NCBI GenBank assembly: GCA_034432635.1
Contig: DAOUBK010000061.1
Coordinates: forward strand, 23,685-87,684
DNA length: 64,000 bases
Direction: 5' to 3'
Origin: Roseiflexus sp034432635
GTDB taxonomy: Bacteria; Chloroflexota; Chloroflexia; Chloroflexales; Roseiflexaceae
Shown: positions 26,794 through 35,744 of the stretch, piece by piece
Layout: each line of letters begins with the position of its first letter
Position numbering within the stretch: position 1 is the first letter of the stretch
Translations under genes and position numbers: made by a program
The notes under the pieces: generated by a model
Database searches by the model: none
The model's input: the letters and a program-made list of their open reading frames with translations, nothing else
What the model was told of the DNA's origin: nothing

Positions 26794-26950
26794 ACTTCCT
26801 TCCTTTCTGATCCGACGACGAGGGAAGAACTATGAGGGATTGGCAGAGGGATAGTGAGGACGACCCTCAGCCTGATCGTACACCCACTTTCAGGCATCCG
26901 GGATGACACTTTTGTTATCTCGACCATGATACGGGTTTCTGATTCTTTTC

Positions 26951-28192
26951 CTACGGCAACGCGCGAATGCGCGGCACAGCGACAACAATGGCCACTGCGA
27001 CACCCAGCACCGCCAGCGCCCCGCTGATCACTGCTGCCGGTTCTCCCACCCGCTCGGCAACCATGCCGATCCACAACGATCCAACCGGCATCATACCGAA
27101 GAAGACCATGCTGTACACTGCCATCACCCGACCACGCAACGCATCAGGGGTCAACGTCTGCACCAGCGCATTCGCCAGATTCATGACCAGGATCACCGCC
27201 AGACCGGAAGCGACCAGGATCGCCAGAGTCAATGCCAGTTGATTGGTGAGAGTCATCAGGATCAGCAGGAGTGGAAAGGCGAACGTACCAACGGTGAGCA
27301 GGCGCCCTTTGAACTGAAAACGACTAAGCGATGCAATCAGCAAGGCCCCCAGTAATGCGCCCAGGCCGCGCGCCGATTGCAGCAGCCCGGTTGTTGTTGC
27401 GTCACCGCCCAGGATGCGCACTGCCCAGGCCGGGAAGAGGGTCGCAAACGAAATGCCGAAGCAACTCGTCGCCCCAACCAGCGCGATCAGCGTCCGCACC
27501 ACCGGTTCATGCCGGATGTAACTCAGACCCTCACGGAGATCGCGCCACGCCGAGGTGTTGCGCGGCGCAACCGGACCGGACGCGATTCGCATCCGCCAGA
27601 GTGCGCCGATAACCGCCAGAAACGAGATGCCGTTGAGCATAAAACACCACGCCGGTCCGACCAGGTTGTACATCACGCCCGCTATTGCCGGTCCGGTCGT
27701 GGTCGCCAGGTTGAACATCGTCGCATTGAGTGCGATACCGTTTGTCAGGTCTTCCTTATCGACCAGCTCGCGCACGAATGCCAGGCGTGCAGGGGCATCG
27801 AAAGCATTGGCGACCCCCAGCAACAGCGACAGCAGGATGATGTGCCAGGGTTGAACAATGCCGCTGAAAACTAGCCCTGCGAGGATGAACGCCAGCGCCA
27901 TCTGCGCTGTCTGCGTCACAATCAGGAGCGTACGGCGCGGTACGCGGTCGGCAACCACGCCGCCATACAGGGTCAATACCCACGCGGGTACGCCAGCGGC
28001 AAAACCGACGTACCCCAGATACGCCGGCGAGCCGGTCAACTGGAAAACCAGGAATCCCTGGGCAGTGGTCTGCATCCAGGAGCCAAAGAGCGACACCATC
28101 TGACCAAAGAACCAGAGCCGATAGTTGCGGTAGCGTAATGCCGCGAATGTCCTTGCGGCAAACGTGCTGCGCTGCGATGATGGAATGGTCAT
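26951..28192 (-). CDS. major facilitator superfamily transporter (MFS_3/EntS-like)
   Basis: The 413-residue protein has about 12 hydrophobic segments. The N terminus FAALRYRNYRLWFFGQMVSLFGSWMQ and the loop GGVVADRVPRRTLL (motif A) fit the MFS_3 group that includes the enterobactin exporter EntS. These proteins export small molecules by proton antiport. It starts four bases after the stop of the TerB-like gene, so the two are translationally coupled. Cargo is unknown. Confidence 0.86.
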   Translation of the reverse strand: MTIPSSQRSTFAARTFAALRYRNYRLWFFGQMVSLFGSWMQTTAQGFLVFQLTGSPAYLGYVGFAAGVPAWVLTLYGGVVADRVPRRTLLIVTQTAQMALAFILAGLVFSGIVQPWHIILLSLLLGVANAFDAPARLAFVRELVDKEDLTNGIALNATMFNLATTTGPAIAGVMYNLVGPAWCFMLNGISFLAVIGALWRMRIASGPVAPRNTSAWRDLREGLSYIRHEPVVRTLIALVGATSCFGISFATLFPAWAVRILGGDATTTGLLQSARGLGALLGALLIASLSRFQFKGRLLTVGTFAFPLLLILMTLTNQLALTLAILVASGLAVILVMNLANALVQTLTPDALRGRVMAVYSMVFFGMMPVGSLWIGMVAERVGEPAAVISGALAVLGVAVAIVVAVPRIRALP

Positions 28193-28196
28193 TGAT

Positions 28197-28631
28197 TTAT
28201 TGCGGAAAGATGCTCAGATCGTTCTTCAGTATCAGGGCAGGACGGTACGGTTCGATCATCTCAGCCGGTATGCCGAGTCCTTCTATCAGCACGTGGTAAC
28301 GCGCGCATATGTCAGGGCTTGCGCCTGCCGCCAGCGTCGCATCGAGCAGGTTCAGCGCCAGGCAGCGACGTTGTGCGTGATTGAGTCGTTCACGTGCTTC
28401 GCGCAGAAAATCATCGAGCGCAACATGCTTCAATGAGTGCTCGACCCGTTCGATCAGATCGTGGTCGCGCGCCAGTCCACGACGCGGATCAGGCACAAAA
28501 CCCATCAGCGCGCCTGTGCTGTCGTAGATGCTCGTTGCTCCGTACAGGTGTGCAAGCGCCGCCACAAACGCTGCACCGGGGGTCAGTGCGCCGGGCGGAT
28601 ACGCGGCGTCCAGTTCCGACCATGCACCCAT
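28197..28631 (-). CDS. small helical protein, possibly TerB-like
   Basis: The 144-residue protein starts at ATG 28631, seven bases after AGGAGG; a TTG six bases earlier is less well placed. It is mostly helical. The C-terminal 90 residues (LIERVEHSLKHVALDDFLRE, then LNHAQRRCLALNLLDATLAAG and ILKNDLSIF) recall the TerB fold, but key acidic residues are not convincing. Its stop is four bases from the MFS gene, so it is the first gene of a two-gene operon. Role unknown. Confidence 0.6.
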   Translation of the reverse strand: MGAWSELDAAYPPGALTPGAAFVAALAHLYGATSIYDSTGALMGFVPDPRRGLARDHDLIERVEHSLKHVALDDFLREARERLNHAQRRCLALNLLDATLAAGASPDICARYHVLIEGLGIPAEMIEPYRPALILKNDLSIFPQ

Positions 28632-28675
28632 TGCCAAACCTCCTTTCTGCTCACCGCTCCCAGCCAGGAAACGCG

Positions 28676-28684
28676 ATTATACCA
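28676..28684 (-). promoter_or_regulatory. extended -10 promoter of the TerB-like/MFS operon
   Basis: On the minus strand TGG-TATAAT, an extended -10 element, lies about 45 bases before the start codon at 28631. The -35 region is poor. Confidence 0.45.
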
Positions 28685-28756
28685 CTCTGTAACTATTGCA
28701 CATCGCGCTGCATCGTACCTTAACCAGACAGGATGTTGACAGGAAAGGGGCGAGCC

Positions 28757-29479
28757 ATGTCATACGATGTCATGGTCATCTCCGCACACCCTGACGATGC
28801 AGAAGTGCAGATGGGCGGCACGATTGCGCTGCTTACCGGACAGGGAAAACGGGTGCTGCTGGTGGATCTCTGCGACGGCGAGCCGAGCGATTTCGCGCTG
28901 CCGGGAATGCGCGTCGATCAGGCGCGACGCGCGGCGGCGCACCTGGGGGCGGATCGTATCTTTCTCGACGGGCAGGACCGGCTGATCACCGACACACTTC
29001 ATCTGCGGCTCGAAGTTGCCCGCCTGATCCGCATCCATCGTCCGTCACTCGTCTTTGCCACAACCGACGCCTGTGTCCATCCCGATCATGCCGCAGTCGG
29101 GAGTCTCGTCGGCGCAGCCGTCTTTTATGCGCGCCTCGATCACTGGGATCGCGTACCGGGTGGTGAGATGCTCGCTGATACGGAACCGTGGGCGATTGAT
29201 CGGCTCTTCTACCCGCACTGCAAGATGGAACCGCCGTGGGGACGCGACTTCGCTTTTGCAGTGGATGTCGGCGCCACCTATGATCGCAAACGCGCTACGC
29301 TGGCGGAGTACGGTTCGATCTTCAAAGTCGAAGGTCATGACCGGTTGTTGTCCCTCTACGAAGCGGAAGACGCCTACACTGGCAGACTTTTCGGCGTGGC
29401 ATATGCCGAGGCGTTCAAGAGTCACAGCCCGTTGCTCGTTTCCAGCCCGACCGTGTTCCTGCCAGCATTGCACGGGTGA
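28757..29479 (+). CDS. PIG-L/LmbE-family deacetylase (BshB-like)
   Basis: The 240-residue protein begins MSYDVMVISAHPDDAEVQMGG. The zinc motif AHPDD (His11, Asp13, Asp14) and the second HPDH in ACVHPDHAAVG are present. The family removes N-acetyl groups from GlcNAc derivatives; the length and the SAHPDDAE-x2-MGG signature are closest to the bacillithiol deacetylase BshB1. No other bacillithiol gene lies nearby, so assignment to that pathway is inference. ATG 28757 follows AGGAAAGGGG. The gene downstream is a separate PDO-like redox protein, 73 bases away; coupling to a thiol pathway would fit but is not proved. Confidence 0.84.
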   Translation: MSYDVMVISAHPDDAEVQMGGTIALLTGQGKRVLLVDLCDGEPSDFALPGMRVDQARRAAAHLGADRIFLDGQDRLITDTLHLRLEVARLIRIHRPSLVFATTDACVHPDHAAVGSLVGAAVFYARLDHWDRVPGGEMLADTEPWAIDRLFYPHCKMEPPWGRDFAFAVDVGATYDRKRATLAEYGSIFKVEGHDRLLSLYEAEDAYTGRLFGVAYAEAFKSHSPLLVSSPTVFLPALHG

Positions 29480-29552
29480 TGTAACGTTTCCTGCATCCGC
29501 TGCATCATACCCGCAGAACGAACCGGTATCTGTACATAAGGAGGCATGCACA

Positions 29553-30212
29553 ATGGCGCTCTTAAACGATAAAGATCGAAAGATTGTGTGCGAGCAGCTG
29601 GACGAAGGATTGAAACGACCCGTAACAATGGCGTTTTTCAGCAGCAAGAACAACTGCGAACTATGCGATGTCACCGGTGAGCTGGTGGAAGAAGTCGTCA
29701 GCATTCATCCACTGCTGCGCGTATTGACATATGACCTGGAGGCAGACGCTGCGCGTGCCGCGGAACTGGGTATCGATAAGGCGCCGGCGATTGTTGTGCT
29801 CGGCGGTGAGGAACAGCAGAACTACGGCGTGCGGTTCTACGGCATTCCCAGCGGCTACGAGTTTGTCACCCTGCTCGAAGCCCTGCGCATGGTTGGCAGC
29901 GACGCAGTGGAACTGCAACCGGCAACGCGCAATTTTTTGAATGAACTGAAACAACCGATGCACCTCCAGGTCTTTGTAACACCTGGCTGCCCCTACTGCC
30001 CGCGTGCAGGGGTGCTGGCGCACCGTCTGGCGTATGCCAGCCCGTTGATCACCGCCGATGTTATCGAGGTCACCGAGTTTCCTGAACTCGGCGAGCGCTA
30101 CGAGGTGATGGGGGTTCCCCGCACCGTCATCGACAATGTCGTCCACATCGAAGGCGCAGCGCCGGAGGAGATGCTGCTCGGCAAACTGCGCGAGGCGCTG
30201 GCAGCAGCGTGA
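29553..30212 (+). CDS. PDO-like protein with two thioredoxin/glutaredoxin folds
   Basis: The 219-residue protein has two tandem thioredoxin folds. The first active site is Cys35-Glu-Leu-Cys38 and the second Cys146-Pro-Tyr-Cys149 (GCPYCPRAG). The length matches archaeal/thermophile protein disulfide oxidoreductases (PDO). There is no signal peptide, so it acts in the cytosol. AAGGAGG lies eight bases before the ATG. The non-canonical CELC first site means that domain may be less reducing or structural. It follows the PIG-L deacetylase gene in the same direction. It is probably part of the thiol-redox network typical of thermophiles. Confidence 0.83.
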   Translation: MALLNDKDRKIVCEQLDEGLKRPVTMAFFSSKNNCELCDVTGELVEEVVSIHPLLRVLTYDLEADAARAAELGIDKAPAIVVLGGEEQQNYGVRFYGIPSGYEFVTLLEALRMVGSDAVELQPATRNFLNELKQPMHLQVFVTPGCPYCPRAGVLAHRLAYASPLITADVIEVTEFPELGERYEVMGVPRTVIDNVVHIEGAAPEEMLLGKLREALAAA

Positions 30213-30378
30213 TGCGGCGCACCTGCCTCTTGCGGGTGTGGTTTTTGGGATACGTCACCGGCTGGCTGCATCCTGGTGCGTTTGTGTGCCCTTTCTCCCC
30301 ACCCTGCTCCGCACAGGGCAGTGGGAGTCGAGACGCCCCCGTTGCAGGTGCGCCGGGAGTGGGGGGTACTCTCGCCTT

Positions 30379-30401
30379 GGAGCGCGGGCGTCCGCGCCCG
30401 C
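30379..30401. repeat. dispersed GC-rich palindrome
   Basis: GGAGC is followed by GCGGGCG-TCCG-style loop-CGCCCGC. It is nearly identical, one base different, to 61537-61559 more than 31 kb away. Both lie just past gene ends. Confidence 0.6.
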
Positions 30402-30654
30402 CAGTGTGTTCCGGGGCGGACAGAATGTACGATCTAACATAACCTCTGCCGCATCAGGATGCCCCGGCGCAGGCCAGCGCTCCCCTCTCCCGCAATGCGG
30501 GAGAGGGGCTGGGGTGAGGGTATTCAGGGTAACCCAACGCCTCTTTCCTGCAACGCAACACGCGCAGCGCGCTCACCCGCCATTGTACTCCATCCGCCCG
30601 GATCGCGCCCGGCAATGGGGTGATGCCGGCAGGCGTCCGTGTCTCAGGAAGACA

Positions 30655-30795
30655 TCACGCCCATTTGTTGAGCGCCACCCCGCGCCGGAACAGTTCGACC
30701 GTATAGCGCCACCGCCCACCGTGTTCGTGAACCACATCATGGCGGCGCAGTGTCTGGAGTGCCTCAGCCACCGCGAGTTTAGAGAGTCTGCCTAC
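30655..30795 (-). pseudogene. remnant of the C terminus of an ATPase/winged-helix protein
   Basis: The minus strand reads RLSKLAVAEALQTL, then RRHDVVHEHGGRWRYTVELF, then RRGVALNKWA and a stop. This looks like the last 45 residues of a winged-helix tail of AAA/STAND-type ATPases (a helix-turn-helix followed by a WRYTVELFRRW strand). No start or upstream ATPase domain is present in frame; the sequence decays beyond 30800. It is therefore a fragment, not a functional gene. The family call is a resemblance only. Confidence 0.35.
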
Positions 30796-30900
30796 ACAGC
30801 TTCGTTGTAGAAAAGCGGAAACAGGGAACCGGGCATCTTCATGCTACTGCAAAAGTGATCCTTCATATACATAACGTTCAACGTTCAACGTCACAACCTG

Positions 30901-30909
30901 TGCTATACT
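30901..30909 (+). promoter_or_regulatory. extended -10 element upstream of the metallo-hydrolase gene
   Basis: TGC-TATACT directly follows a short array of CAACGTT heptamers that would occupy the -35 region. The distance to the start at 31044 leaves a leader of about 130 bases. Confidence 0.35.
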
Positions 30910-31043
30910 ATTTCCTGCCGGACAATGCCGCCTCTGGAGTCTCTGTTGCTCATAAAAGTTCAGAGCTGCTCTGGATGCGCTTGCGGAGTCGCAACACCCG
31001 GCGCGTGCGCCGGTTCCTGCCATAGATGGAAAGGAGGAGCGCG

Positions 31044-31778
31044 ATGGCAACAATCGGTCGCGAGACGACGATCAGCTGGCTTGGACACGGCACCTTCCAT
31101 ATTCTGACCCCTGGCGGCAAAAAGGTTCTCATCGACGCCTGGGTTGACGGCAATCCGTCCTGCCCCGACGAGTGGAAGCAGCGCGTGCGAAGCGAGAGTC
31201 TCGACGTGATCTTCCTGACCCACGGGCATTTCGACCATATTGCCGATATTCTGGCGCTGGCAAACGAAACCGGCGCAACAATCGTCGGGCAGTTCGAGGT
31301 CACCTCCTGGATCGCATCGAAGGGTGTCAGCCAGGATCGCTTGGTTGGATTCAACAAGGGCGGCACCGTCGAGGTGGCCGGTATCCGCGCAACAATGACC
31401 CATGCGACCCACAGCAGCACCTACAACGACAATGGCGTGATTGTGCCCCTGGGAACCGAGGCGGGGTACGTGCTGCGCATGGAAAATGGCTTCACCATCT
31501 ACCACACTGGTGATACTGCCGTGACCATGGATATGCAGATCATCGGCGACCTGTACCATCCCGAACTGGTGATCCTGCCGATAGGCGACCATTTCACGAT
31601 GGATCCCATGCAGGCGGCGTATGCGCTGAAATTGATCCGACCGACATTTGCCATTCCTGAGCACTACGGCACCTTCCCGATCCTGCGCGGGACGCCGGAG
31701 CAGTTGCGTGAGCAGTGCCGCGCCTTCGGCGTAGATGTGACCGTCATCGATTTGAAGCCCGGCGAATCGGTCAGTTGA
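31044..31778 (+). CDS. metal-dependent hydrolase, UPF0173 (metallo-beta-lactamase fold)
   Basis: The 244-residue protein begins MATIGRETTISWLGHGTFHI. The metal site LTHGHFDHIAD supplies His60, His62, Asp64 and His65; further ligands lie in HATHSS, TGDT and PEHYG. This set is typical of UPF0173/YtkL-like hydrolases of unknown substrate. AAAGGAGG lies before ATG 31044. It precedes a carbohydrate-associated gene run in the same direction. Confidence 0.85.
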   Translation: MATIGRETTISWLGHGTFHILTPGGKKVLIDAWVDGNPSCPDEWKQRVRSESLDVIFLTHGHFDHIADILALANETGATIVGQFEVTSWIASKGVSQDRLVGFNKGGTVEVAGIRATMTHATHSSTYNDNGVIVPLGTEAGYVLRMENGFTIYHTGDTAVTMDMQIIGDLYHPELVILPIGDHFTMDPMQAAYALKLIRPTFAIPEHYGTFPILRGTPEQLREQCRAFGVDVTVIDLKPGESVS

Positions 31779-31809
31779 TGACCGGCAATCGCCCGTCTGT
31801 GAGGTTTGC

Positions 31810-32766
31810 ATGAAATTGATCATTCCGCAGGCTCTCGCTCCTCTGCTCGAACCACGCCTGGCGGAGATCGCGCCTGACCTGACGGTGGTGCGTTTTGACG
31901 ATCAGGGCGAACCGGATGGCGACATCAGCGATGCGTCCATCCTGGTTCGCTGGTGGACACCGATAAGCGTTCTGCGCAGGATGCTAGCCGCAGCCCCCGG
32001 ATTGCGCTGGATCCATACGCCGAGCGCCGGTGTCGAGCATCTGCTCATTCCCGAAATCCTCGAACGTGACATTGTGCTGACGAACTCGGCCGGCGCTCAG
32101 GCCATCCCGATCGCCGAGTTCGTGATGATGTACATGCTGAACCACGTCAAACGTGCGTTTGACCTCGGGGCGCTGGCGCCCGATGAGTGGGAACGTGGTG
32201 AAGCCATTCCCTGCGACGAGTTGTTCGAGCGTACGCTGCTGATCATCGGCTATGGGCATATCGGCGCGGAGATCGCAAAACGGGCGCGCGGTTTCGGCAT
32301 GCGGGTGCTTGCCAGCCGTCGCCGCCCTCAACCGGTCGATGATGTCGATCTGATCGTCGGTGAACACGGCTGGCGCGATCTGCTCCCACAGGCGGATTTT
32401 GTTGTGCTTGCCACACCGCTGACCCCTGCGACCCGGGGCATGTTCGACGCCGATGCTTTCGCGCGGATGAAACCTGGCGCCTACCTGATCAATATCGCGC
32501 GCGGTCAGATTGTCGATACCGATGCGTTGCTGGACGCGCTCCATAGTGGCCGCATCGCCGGCGCGGCGCTCGACGCGCTGCCCATCGAGCCATTACCGCC
32601 GGATCATCCGCTCTGGAAAGCACCCAATACCTGGATCACGCCGCATATCTCGTATGCTTCACCGCGTACCCGCGAACGCATCATCAACCTGTTCTGCGAC
32701 AATCTGCGTCGCTATCTGCGCGGTGAACCGCTGCTGAATGTGGTGGATAAACAGGCAGGATACTGA
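31810..32766 (+). CDS. D-isomer-specific 2-hydroxyacid dehydrogenase
   Basis: The 318-residue enzyme uses NAD(P)H to interconvert 2-keto and D-2-hydroxy acids. The nucleotide motif G147-x-G149-x2-G152 (GYGHIG) and catalytic Arg231, Glu260 and His279 (IARGQ, PIEPLP, TPHIS) are present. The start GTGAGGTTTGCATG has a usable ribosome site. It lies 31 bases after the metallo-hydrolase and four bases before the fucosidase, in an operon-like run. The acid used is unknown; glyoxylate/hydroxypyruvate-type reductases have the same fold. Confidence 0.86.
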   Translation: MKLIIPQALAPLLEPRLAEIAPDLTVVRFDDQGEPDGDISDASILVRWWTPISVLRRMLAAAPGLRWIHTPSAGVEHLLIPEILERDIVLTNSAGAQAIPIAEFVMMYMLNHVKRAFDLGALAPDEWERGEAIPCDELFERTLLIIGYGHIGAEIAKRARGFGMRVLASRRRPQPVDDVDLIVGEHGWRDLLPQADFVVLATPLTPATRGMFDADAFARMKPGAYLINIARGQIVDTDALLDALHSGRIAGAALDALPIEPLPPDHPLWKAPNTWITPHISYASPRTRERIINLFCDNLRRYLRGEPLLNVVDKQAGY

Positions 32767-32769
32767 ACG

Positions 32770-34092
32770 TTGCACCTTATATTCATTCGACAGGAGCCGA
32801 CGATTCTCACTCCAACGCCAACGCGCGGCGACACCTCGTGGTTCGTCCATGATCGCTTCGGTATGTTCATTCACTGGGGATTGTATGCGCTTGCAGCGCG
32901 CCACGAGTGGGTGAAGAGCCGCGAAAAGATCGATGACGAAACGTATCAACGCTACTTCGACCACTTCGATCCCGATCTGTACGACCCCCGCATATGGGCG
33001 TGCGCTGCGCGCGAGGCGGGGATGAAGTATGTGGTGATCACGACCAAGCACCACGAGGGGTTCTGTCTGTGGGATACGCAGTATACGACCTATAAGGCGC
33101 CCAATACGCCGGCAAAGCGCGATCTGCTCAAGCCGTTCGTCGAGGCGTTCCGTGCCGAAGGGTTGCGTATCGGTTTCTACTACTCCCTCATCGACTGGCA
33201 TCATCCCGATTTTCCGATCGATATCTTCCACCCCCTGCGCGACCATCCCAACGTCGCTGAACTGAATGCCCGGCGTGACATCCGGCGATATGCAGCGTAT
33301 ATGCGCAATCAGGTGCGCGAACTGCTGACCGGCTACGGACCGGTGGACATCATCTGGTTCGACTTCTCCTACCCCAACCGCACGTACAATGGGCTGCCGG
33401 GCAAGGGACGTGCCGATTGGGAGAGTGAGGCGCTGCTGCGGCTGGTGCGTGAACTGGCGCCGGATAGTATCATCAACAATCGTCTCGATCTGCCAACCGA
33501 GTTCGCCGACGTGCACACCCCTGAACAGTTTCAACCGCGTGAGTGGGTGCATGTCGATGGCAAACCGGTTGTATGGGAAACGTGTCAGACCTTTAGCGGA
33601 TCATGGGGCTACCATCGCGACGAAATGACCTGGAAAAGCCCGGAGCAACTGATCCAGATGCTGATCAACTCGGTGGCGTGCGGTGGGAATCTGCTGATGA
33701 ATGTCGGTCCCACCGCGCGCGGTACGTTCGATGACCGGGCGATGGCGGCGCTCAAGGTCTATGCCGATTGGATGCGCCTGCATAGCCGCTCGATCTACGG
33801 CTGCACCCAGAGCGAGTTCGTTGCCCCCGCCGATTGTCGCCTGACGCAGAATGGGAAGCGGCTCTATCTGCACATCTTTTCCTGGCCCTTCCGCCACCTG
33901 CACTTCGATGGCATGGCAGGCAGGGTAGAATATGCGCAACTCCTCCACGACGCCAGTGAGGTGAAACTGCTGGAACCGGGCAAACACAATGAATGGAGCA
34001 TTGCTGAAACCGCCGCCGATACGCTGACGCTCGAATTGCCGGTCGTTAGACCCAGAGTAACGGTACCGGTGGTTGAACTGTTTCTGCGTTGA
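32770..34092 (+). CDS. alpha-L-fucosidase, GH29
   Basis: The 440-residue enzyme removes terminal alpha-L-fucose. Signatures include WFVHDRFGMFIHWGLYALAA (about 24-43), the substrate patch TTKHHEGFCLWD (about 91-102) and the nucleophile Asp198 in IIWFDFSY. Start TTG 32770 is used because the catalytic domain begins within 25 residues; an in-frame ATG further in would cut it. No signal peptide is seen, so it acts in the cytoplasm on imported oligosaccharide. It follows the dehydrogenase by three bases. Confidence 0.87.
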   Translation: MHLIFIRQEPTILTPTPTRGDTSWFVHDRFGMFIHWGLYALAARHEWVKSREKIDDETYQRYFDHFDPDLYDPRIWACAAREAGMKYVVITTKHHEGFCLWDTQYTTYKAPNTPAKRDLLKPFVEAFRAEGLRIGFYYSLIDWHHPDFPIDIFHPLRDHPNVAELNARRDIRRYAAYMRNQVRELLTGYGPVDIIWFDFSYPNRTYNGLPGKGRADWESEALLRLVRELAPDSIINNRLDLPTEFADVHTPEQFQPREWVHVDGKPVVWETCQTFSGSWGYHRDEMTWKSPEQLIQMLINSVACGGNLLMNVGPTARGTFDDRAMAALKVYADWMRLHSRSIYGCTQSEFVAPADCRLTQNGKRLYLHIFSWPFRHLHFDGMAGRVEYAQLLHDASEVKLLEPGKHNEWSIAETAADTLTLELPVVRPRVTVPVVELFLR

Positions 34093-34119
34093 GGTGGTTG
34101 TTACTGCGAGGACGATGGT

Positions 34120-35130
34120 ATGCGCCACGGGTACGTTCTGGGTATCGATGCCGGCGGTTCCAAGACCCACGCGCTGATTGCCGATCTGGAGGGGCGTGTC
34201 GTCGGTTGGGGTCAGAGCGGTCCCGGCAACTGGGAGGGTGTGGGTCTCGATGGCGCTGCTGCGGCGTATGCGCAGGCGGTCGATGCGGCGCTGGACGTGG
34301 CGGGCATTCCCCGCAGTGCGCTGATCGCCGCCGGATACGCGCTGGCAGGTCTCGACTGGGAGAGTGATCATGCGCGTCTCACGCCGGTTGTGACACGCCT
34401 GGGCATACCCGGACCGTTCATCCTGGTGAATGATGCGTTTGGCGCACTGCGCGCCGGTTCTGCCGATGGGTGCGGCGTTGTCGTCATTGCCGGCACGGGT
34501 TCGACCGTCGCCGGACGGAGTCGTCGCGGTGACACCTTCCGCACATTTGGTCTGGGAATGCTGTGGGGCGACTTTCACGGCGCTGCTGGACTGGTGTGGG
34601 AAGCAACCCGTGCTATCGGGCATGCCTGGATTGGACGCGGACCGACGACTGCACTGAGCGATGCTTTTGTGCAGGCGTATGGCGCTGCCGGTGTGCTCGA
34701 TCTGGTTGAACGGGTCTCGCGCGGCGCAGCGCCGCCCCCCAACGGACGCCTCGCGCCGCTGGTCTTTGCAGCCGCACATGCGGGGGACGAGGTTGCCGTT
34801 CGCATCGTTCGTCAGACAGGGGAAGAGCTGGGACAGACAGCGGCGGCTGTCGCGCGTAAACTCGATCTTGGCGCTGAGCCATTTGACCTGGTGCTTGCCG
34901 GCGGTGTCTTTCGTTCGCGGAGTACGCTCCTGATCGAAACGCTTGCCGACCAGGTGCACCGGGTTGCTCCGGCAGCACAGGTTGTACAGCTCGAAGCGCC
35001 ACCGGTAGTCGGCAGCGTCCTGCTGGCGTGCGATGCTGCCGGTCTGCCGACGCCGCCGCCGATCCGTGAACGGTTGCTGGCGGAAGCGCAACACTGCTTC
35101 GATATGCTTCAGAAAGGAACAGCGCAATGA
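34120..35130 (+). CDS. BadF/BadG/BcrA/BcrD-type ATPase, N-acetylglucosamine kinase-like
   Basis: The 336-residue protein starts MRHGYVLGIDAGGSKTHALI, the phosphate-1 motif of the ASKHA fold. GTGSTVAG (phosphate 2) and the C-terminal LAGGVF (adenosine) motifs complete the site. GlcNAc kinases with this layout phosphorylate amino sugars released inside the cell. The stop overlaps the next start (ATGA), so the genes are coupled. Substrate assignment is by family resemblance and neighbours. Confidence 0.83.
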   Translation: MRHGYVLGIDAGGSKTHALIADLEGRVVGWGQSGPGNWEGVGLDGAAAAYAQAVDAALDVAGIPRSALIAAGYALAGLDWESDHARLTPVVTRLGIPGPFILVNDAFGALRAGSADGCGVVVIAGTGSTVAGRSRRGDTFRTFGLGMLWGDFHGAAGLVWEATRAIGHAWIGRGPTTALSDAFVQAYGAAGVLDLVERVSRGAAPPPNGRLAPLVFAAAHAGDEVAVRIVRQTGEELGQTAAAVARKLDLGAEPFDLVLAGGVFRSRSTLLIETLADQVHRVAPAAQVVQLEAPPVVGSVLLACDAAGLPTPPPIRERLLAEAQHCFDMLQKGTAQ

Positions 35131-35744
35131 CCGTGATTGCGTTGATCGGTACGGGAAGAATGGCAACCGGCCTGGGGACTGGCTGGATGCGCGCCGGTCA
35201 TCAGGTTGTGTTCGGTTCACGCACACCCGCCGAAAAACAGCACCTCGTCGCATCTCTGCCCGCAGCGCGGGTGACCGACTATGCCGGGGCGCTGGAGGAC
35301 GCAACGATTGTGGTGATTACTTTACCCTACCGGGAGGTGGCGCCGTTTTGCCGTAACCACGCTGCGACGCTGCGCTCACGGCTAGTGATCGACATTTCCA
35401 ACCCGTTCGACAATCTGCCCGACAACCGCGTCGCCGGCGCCGAAATCACCCGCGATGCCATCGGTTCTGGCGCGCGGGTCGTAGCGGCGTTCAAAACCAA
35501 TTTCTGGACCACACTGCTGACGTCGCTCAATGCCGATGGCATCCAGCGCGATGTTTTCTACGCTGGCGATGATGAAGCCGACAAACGGATCGTTGCCGGT
35601 CTGATCGCCGACCTTGGATTCCGTCCGGTCGATTGTGGCTCGTTGCACAATGCGCGCATTCTCGACGGCATGGTGCCCCTGATCATCGAACTCGACAACC
35701 GGTACGGCGGCACGTGGCAAACAACATGGAAACTCCTGCCCTGA
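35127..35744 (+). CDS. NADP/F420-dependent oxidoreductase-like protein
   Basis: The 205-residue protein has the dinucleotide motif ALIGTGRMATGLGTGW and the binding loop FGSRTPAEK, then VIDISNPFDN. It resembles NADPH-dependent F420 reductase and the NAD-binding domain of 6-phosphogluconate-type enzymes. It is start-stop coupled to the kinase gene and its 3' end overlaps the lipoprotein gene by 19 bases. Substrate unknown. Confidence 0.78.
   Translation: MTVIALIGTGRMATGLGTGWMRAGHQVVFGSRTPAEKQHLVASLPAARVTDYAGALEDATIVVITLPYREVAPFCRNHAATLRSRLVIDISNPFDNLPDNRVAGAEITRDAIGSGARVVAAFKTNFWTTLLTSLNADGIQRDVFYAGDDEADKRIVAGLIADLGFRPVDCGSLHNARILDGMVPLIIELDNRYGGTWQTTWKLLP

Larger units (their letters stand above)
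30213..31043. other. repeat-rich gene-free stretch
   Basis: An 831-base interval contains a GGAGC palindrome (30379-30401), a CTCCCGCAATGCGGGAG element with GGGGCTGGGGTGAGGG (about 30482-30523), a decayed ATPase-like fragment (30655-30795, minus), short heptamer repeats (about 30868-30890) and an extended -10 element (30901-30909) before the metallo-hydrolase gene. No intact gene is seen. Confidence 0.6.

Noticed and set aside
33601..35304. 567-residue minus-strand frame
   Set aside because: Runs antisense through the fucosidase and kinase genes; Arg/Gln-rich low-complexity translation typical of a shadow frame in GC-rich DNA.
35633..35725. Upstream extension of the solute-binding lipoprotein
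   Set aside because: The lipoprotein signal begins at ATG 35726; the upstream part is a shadow of the oxidoreductase gene.
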